A DNA stretch of 10,110 nt, from positions 1 to 10,110 of the forward strand of contig CAZACZ010000093.1 of NCBI GenBank assembly GCA_964483695.1, read 5' to 3'. Positions 6,996-10,110 of this stretch are shown here, in pieces. The notes under the pieces were generated by a model. It searched no databases. It worked only from the letters and a program-made list of their open reading frames with translations, and had not been told where the DNA came from. This DNA is from CAZACZ01 sp964483695 (GTDB lineage Bacteria > Deinococcota > Deinococci > Deinococcales > Trueperaceae). Both the position numbers and the translations under genes were made by a program. Position 1 is the stretch's first letter. The number at the start of each line of letters is the position of its first letter.

Positions 6996-7832
6996 ATGCG
7001 AAAACGTCACTTCCGACAACGTACGTTCCTCATCGGAACAACCCTGGTGACTGTCGTCCTGCTGGCCGCCGTCCTCGCACCGTGGGTAGCACCTCACGAC
7101 CCGGCAGCGCAGGCAACCGGTAATCGACTTCTTCCGCCAGTGCTCCTCGGTGGGACCTGGGAGCATCCTCTTGGCACCGATCCCCTCGGTCGCGACCTAC
7201 TGAGCCGCATCATCTATGGCAGCCGCATCTCGATCCTGCTCGGCCTTGCCTCGGTCGTCGGCGCCGGCACGATCGGCTTAGCGCTCGGGACCGTCGCTGG
7301 GTACTTCGGAGGCGCGCTAGACGCCATCATCATGCGTCTAGTGGACCTTCAGATGGCCATACCGTTCTTGGTCCTGGCGCTTGCGGTACTCGCTGCGCTG
7401 GGACCAGGACTCACGAACCTCGTCATCGTGCTTGTTGTCACGGGGTGGGTCATCTACGCGCGCGTGATGCGCGCACAGGTTCTCGCGATCAAGAACCTCG
7501 AGTACGTCACGGCAGCCCGAGCGCTTGGCATGCGCCACCTTCGCATCTTGCTGCGTCACGCCATACCTGCCGCCATTCCGCCGCTGACTGTGATCTCGAC
7601 CGTCCAGGTCGGAACCATGATCTTGACCGAAGCGTCGCTCTCCTTCTTGGGTCTAGGCGTTCCTCCCAGCATCCCCACATGGGGAAGCATCGCCGCTGAT
7701 GGCAGGGCCTACATGCTCACCGCGTGGTGGGTCACTACCCTTCCCGGCTTCGCCATCTTCCTTACGGTCATGGGCGTGAACTTCCTCGGCGACTGGTTGC
7801 GCGACGTCCTCGATCCCACACTCCGTCACTGA
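6996..7832 (+). CDS. ABC transporter permease, DppC/OppC type (278 aa)
   Basis: Second inner-membrane channel subunit, pairing with the DppB-like protein. It has a first helix at about residues 11-32, the hallmark HPLGTDPLGRDLLSRIIYGS (57-76), a core of five more helices, the EAA-type ATPase contact loop YVTAARALGMRHLRILLRH (170-188) with AIP following, and SFLGLGVPPSIPTWG (216-230), characteristic of the DppC/GsiD group. Length is standard. An AGG 5 nt before the ATG may serve as ribosome-binding site. No ATPase gene (DppD/DppF) follows it; the operon instead continues 45 nt later with an M20-family gene. The ATPases must be downstream of the window, elsewhere in the genome, or shared with another transporter. 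Confidence 0.94.
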   Translation: MRKRHFRQRTFLIGTTLVTVVLLAAVLAPWVAPHDPAAQATGNRLLPPVLLGGTWEHPLGTDPLGRDLLSRIIYGSRISILLGLASVVGAGTIGLALGTVAGYFGGALDAIIMRLVDLQMAIPFLVLALAVLAALGPGLTNLVIVLVVTGWVIYARVMRAQVLAIKNLEYVTAARALGMRHLRILLRHAIPAAIPPLTVISTVQVGTMILTEASLSFLGLGVPPSIPTWGSIAADGRAYMLTAWWVTTLPGFAIFLTVMGVNFLGDWLRDVLDPTLRH

Positions 7833-7877
7833 TAGTGGCTCCACAACCCGATCTCCGCTGAACCTGTGAGGCGAACC

Positions 7878-9014
7878 GTGAGCGAACGCGAGGACAAGAC
7901 GCATGAACCTGGTAGGAACGCGCCGTTTGCGACCGGCGCATCGACTTCCAGCCAGCACACGGAGTCAGCCAACGATGCAGTGGCGGCCATCGACCGTGAC
8001 GAACTCGTACGCCTGCTGCAGAGCATGGTGCGGCTCCGCAGCTACTCCGCTGGCGGAGAAGAGGGGGCTGTTGCGAGGTTCGTCGCATCGTACGCGCGGC
8101 AGATGGGCCTGGCATCGGAACTCCAAGAGGTCGAGCCGGGCCGCTTCAACGTGATCAGCCGACTGGCAGGACGCGGTGACGGAACCAGTCTGATGTTCAA
8201 CGGGCATCTGGACACGAACCCAGCTGGCGTCGGCTGGACCGTCGACCCGCTTGCTGGCGACGTGCGGGATGGCTGCATCTACGGCATCGGAGTATCGAAC
8301 ATGAAGGCCGCGGACGCCGCGTACCTTGCAGCGGTTGCAGCCGTGGTCCGCGCCGGCATCCCGCTCCGCGGTGATGTCATCGTCGCACACGTGATCGGTG
8401 AGCTCCAGGGTGGTGTTGGCACGGCGCACCTGGTTCGATCGGGAGTGCGAGCTGACCGCTTCATCGTCGGAGAGCCTACCGACCTGACGTTGCTTACGAT
8501 GCATGCGGGGTCCATCGAACTNNNNNNNNNNNNNNNNNNNNNNNNNNNNNNNNNNNNNNNNNNNNNNNNNNNNNNNNNNNNNNNNNNNNNNNNNNNNNNN
8601 NNNNNNNNNNNNNNNNNNNNNGGGCAGTCGGCGTCATCGGTCGAGGCCGACGTACGAGCTGAACTGGAGCGGCTGCGTTCACAGGATCCCGACCTCGATG
8701 TGAGCCTCGAACGGAACCAGGGCGGCCAGAGAATCGACATGGGTCCGTTCTACGTGCCACGAGACGCCGACATCGTCCAGGTGGTTCGCAGTGCGCATAC
8801 CGCGGCCGTCGGCACGGCACCACATGAGGGCGCCGTGGCGCCGTACAAGTTCTATGGGACCGACGCGTACCACCTAGCCAGTGCCGGGATGACGGGCGTC
8901 GTGTATGGCCCCGGCGGCAAGTACAACACGATGCCCGACGAACGTGTGGAGCTGGCCGACTTGTTCACCGCTGCCGAGGTCTACACCCGCGCGATCGTCG
9001 GGGTGTGCTCATGA
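7878..9014 (+). CDS. M20-family (ArgE/DapE-like) protein with altered metal site, interrupted by assembly gap
   Basis: Metallopeptidase/deacylase fold of clan MH. I chose GTG 7878 (GAGG 6 nt upstream) over GTG 7866. The first ~37 residues are a hydrophilic extension before the usual DRDELVRLLQSMVRLRSY. Recognisable motifs are FNGHLDT (H110, D112), W..DPLAGDV, GIGVSNMKA, IGELQGG, VGEPTD and, after the gap, YGTDAYHLASAGM and GPGGKYNTMPDE. Compared with the canonical pattern as I recall it, the bridging Asp is Asn (N141), the second Glu of the EE pair is Leu (L176), and the C-terminal ligand His is Thr (codon at 8928). H110, D112, the putative base E175 and E199 remain. Activity is therefore uncertain: a divergent subfamily or a non-catalytic protein. 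The 100-N gap removes most of the dimerisation domain, and the frame on both sides agrees only because of the arbitrary gap length. The stop overlaps the cupin start (ATGA). Confidence 0.82.
   Translation: MSEREDKTHEPGRNAPFATGASTSSQHTESANDAVAAIDRDELVRLLQSMVRLRSYSAGGEEGAVARFVASYARQMGLASELQEVEPGRFNVISRLAGRGDGTSLMFNGHLDTNPAGVGWTVDPLAGDVRDGCIYGIGVSNMKAADAAYLAAVAAVVRAGIPLRGDVIVAHVIGELQGGVGTAHLVRSGVRADRFIVGEPTDLTLLTMHAGSIEXXXXXXXXXXXXXXXXXXXXXXXXXXXXXXXXXXGQSASSVEADVRAELERLRSQDPDLDVSLERNQGGQRIDMGPFYVPRDADIVQVVRSAHTAAVGTAPHEGAVAPYKFYGTDAYHLASAGMTGVVYGPGGKYNTMPDERVELADLFTAAEVYTRAIVGVCS
8522..8621. other. Assembly gap of exactly 100 N
   Basis: One hundred undetermined bases, a conventional placeholder for a gap of unknown size. 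Flanking sequence on both sides belongs to the same M20-family gene. From memory of E. coli ArgE, the missing part between the GEPT region and the helix after the dimerisation domain should be about 75-85 residues, whereas 100 N leaves room for about 33. The real gap is probably some 130-150 nt longer, assuming the gene is intact. Confidence 0.95.
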
Positions 9015-9385
9015 GCTCCGAGAGTCCAGTGCAGCACATCGATTTCACGAGCAGGTTGCGTTCCATCCTTCCTGGGGTGGACCTCGGCGCTGCATCCACG
9101 GACGAGATGACCGTGGCATGGGTTGAAGCCGCCGCGGGCGCTCGAGTACCGTTGCACAGCCACTCCCAATCGCAGTTCACCGTTGTCGTCTCCGGCAGTG
9201 TTCGCGTTACGACTCCGGCCGGGGCGTACGAACTAAGCCGGGGGCAAGCCATCCACATCCTGGGCGGCACGTCGCACGCGGCGGAGATCATCGCCTCTGC
9301 CGTGTATGTCGACGTGTTCAGTCCAGTTCGACTTGATCTGGACACCGGGACCGCACGAATCGAGAAGGGACGTAACCGGACATGA
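9011..9385 (+). CDS. Small single-domain cupin protein (124 aa)
   Basis: Small beta-barrel protein of the cupin superfamily. Cupin motif 1 is seen as PLHSHSQSQFTVVVSG (47-62), with metal-type residues H49 and H51 and Q55 in the position usually held by Glu. Motif 2 is seen as GQAIHILGGTSH (78-89) with H89. The C-terminal DVFSPVRLD (101-109) is common in stand-alone cupins. The ATG overlaps the M20 stop as ATGA, and its own stop overlaps the next start the same way, so the three genes are translationally coupled. GTG 9005 just upstream is a less likely start. Such proteins may be isomerases, lyases, dioxygenase-like enzymes or ligand sensors; nothing here picks one. Position suggests a step on the same compound. 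Confidence 0.85.
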   Translation: MSSESPVQHIDFTSRLRSILPGVDLGAASTDEMTVAWVEAAAGARVPLHSHSQSQFTVVVSGSVRVTTPAGAYELSRGQAIHILGGTSHAAEIIASAVYVDVFSPVRLDLDTGTARIEKGRNRT

Positions 9386-10110
9386 GCCAGACCGCCGCTA
9401 ATCGCGGTTTCCACCCCATCCTTGCTGCACCCACGCAACGGTTGTTCATCGACACGTGCATGCAAGCATGGCCAGACGCGGACTATGCCAATGCGCACAG
9501 GCACGGCGTCGACGCGATGGCCGTCACGGCCTGGATGCCTCACGCAACGGTCGACCAGGCTCTTGAGGGCATCATGTACTGGCATCTCATCACCCGGACG
9601 AACCCAAGCCTCGAGATCGCGTACCAGGCTCATGACATCCCTCTCGCCAAAGCAGCGGGTAAGGCCACGTTCGTGTTGACCGCACAGGACGGTGACTTCA
9701 TCGGCAACAAGCTGCACCGCGTGGAAGCGTTCTACCGGCTTGGCCTCAGGATCATGTTACCGGCCTACAATTCCGCGAGTCTCCTGTGCGATGGTTGCCT
9801 TGACCGAGCGGACGCTGGTCTCACGCGCTTCGGGATGATGGTCGTAGCGGAAGCCAACAGAGTCGGGCTCCTGCTCGACGGAACACACGTCGGCCGTCGG
9901 TCGAGCCTGGAGATGATCGACGCCAGCGAAGACCCGGTCATCTTCAGTCACTCCAACCCTCGGGCACGGGCCGAGAACCCCCGAAACATCGATGACGAGC
10001 AGATCCTAGCGTGCGCACGCAGGGGCGGCGTCATCGGACTCGTGCCTTGGGGACCGCTCGTGTTCACCGAGGAGCAGACCACTTGGCCAACGCTCCACCA
10101 GTTCCTCGAC
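9382..10110 (+). CDS. M19 membrane-dipeptidase-family protein with altered metal site, partial at right edge
   Basis: The 243 visible residues belong to the renal/membrane dipeptidase (M19, COG2355) family, a TIM-barrel group that normally cleaves dipeptides with two zinc ions; roughly the last third lies beyond the window. Motifs: YRLGLRIMLPAYN (118-130), GLTRFG (146-151), EANRVGLLLDGTHVG (157-171) with H169, DPVIFSHSNPRA (184-195) with H190, PRNIDDEQI (200-208) with R201, and GGVIG (215-219). The N-terminal metal motif, normally D-G-H-x-D, reads D24-T-C26-M-Q28, and the bridging Glu position appears to be Q102 (TAQDGDF). So three of five metal ligands are replaced while H169, H190 and R201 are kept. 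I recall M19 relatives with similar changes, which suggests a conserved subfamily rather than decay. No signal peptide or membrane anchor is seen, so it is probably cytoplasmic. ATG 9382 overlaps the cupin stop (ATGA). Confidence 0.85.
   Translation, partial: MSQTAANRGFHPILAAPTQRLFIDTCMQAWPDADYANAHRHGVDAMAVTAWMPHATVDQALEGIMYWHLITRTNPSLEIAYQAHDIPLAKAAGKATFVLTAQDGDFIGNKLHRVEAFYRLGLRIMLPAYNSASLLCDGCLDRADAGLTRFGMMVVAEANRVGLLLDGTHVGRRSSLEMIDASEDPVIFSHSNPRARAENPRNIDDEQILACARRGGVIGLVPWGPLVFTEEQTTWPTLHQFLD

Noticed and set aside
6267..7166. 299-codon open frame on the minus strand opposite the two permease genes
   Set aside because: It spans both permeases antisense, is rich in His/Asp/Glu/Arg with no recognisable domain, has no ribosome-binding site, and the plus strand carries unmistakable DppB and DppC motifs. 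It is a composition shadow.
1..10110. CRISPR array, tRNA/rRNA genes, insertion sequences or attachment sites
   Set aside because: I looked for regularly spaced repeats, tRNA-like arms, transposase motifs and terminal repeats on both strands and saw none.

Overview
The window looks like a catabolic and uptake island for peptide-like or cyclic-amide compounds in a moderately high-GC bacterium (about 60% GC by eye). The DNA comes from a draft or metagenome-type assembly, because a run of exactly 100 N interrupts one gene. The solute-binding protein has a type I signal peptide ending VSA-Q and no lipobox cysteine. That fits a diderm host; 'AQ' signal-peptide ends are common in Deinococcota (Deinococcus, Thermus, Truepera). 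This taxonomic guess is inference only.

Layout. Bases 1-246 hold no gene I can support. A leftward operon covers 3438 to 247: an IclR-family regulator, then two adjacent COG1228-type amidohydrolases (A and B) joined by a TGATG stop/start overlap. A 276-bp divergent intergenic region (3439-3714) carries a good sigma-70-like promoter facing right (TTGACA, 17 bp, TAGGCT). A perfect 15-bp palindrome, TTCCACATTGTGGAA, sits at its expected transcription start and is a strong candidate operator for the IclR protein. A rightward operon covers 3715 to the right edge: periplasmic solute-binding protein (SBP_bac_5), creatininase-family amidohydrolase, DppB-like permease, DppC-like permease, M20-family protein (interrupted by the N gap), small cupin, and an M19 (membrane dipeptidase)-family protein that runs off the window. 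Spacings are short (2, 18, 6 and 45 nt), and the last three genes are joined by ATGA overlaps, so one transcript is likely. No ABC ATPase gene is present in the window.

How the genes may work together (inference). The binding protein and two permeases import an oligopeptide-like or amide compound. Up to five amide/peptide hydrolase-type proteins from four superfamilies (two COG1228, one creatininase, one M20, one M19) would then open or cleave it in the cytoplasm, and the IclR protein would control expression in response to a substrate or breakdown product.

The most unusual observation is that the M20 and M19 proteins both lack several residues that normally bind the two catalytic metals. 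In M20, the bridging Asp is Asn, one Glu is Leu and the C-terminal His is Thr. In M19, the HxD motif reads CxQ and the bridging Glu position looks like Gln. The surrounding fold motifs are well kept in both. These are either members of divergent subfamilies with altered chemistry or non-catalytic proteins, and both are encoded in one coupled block with a cupin.
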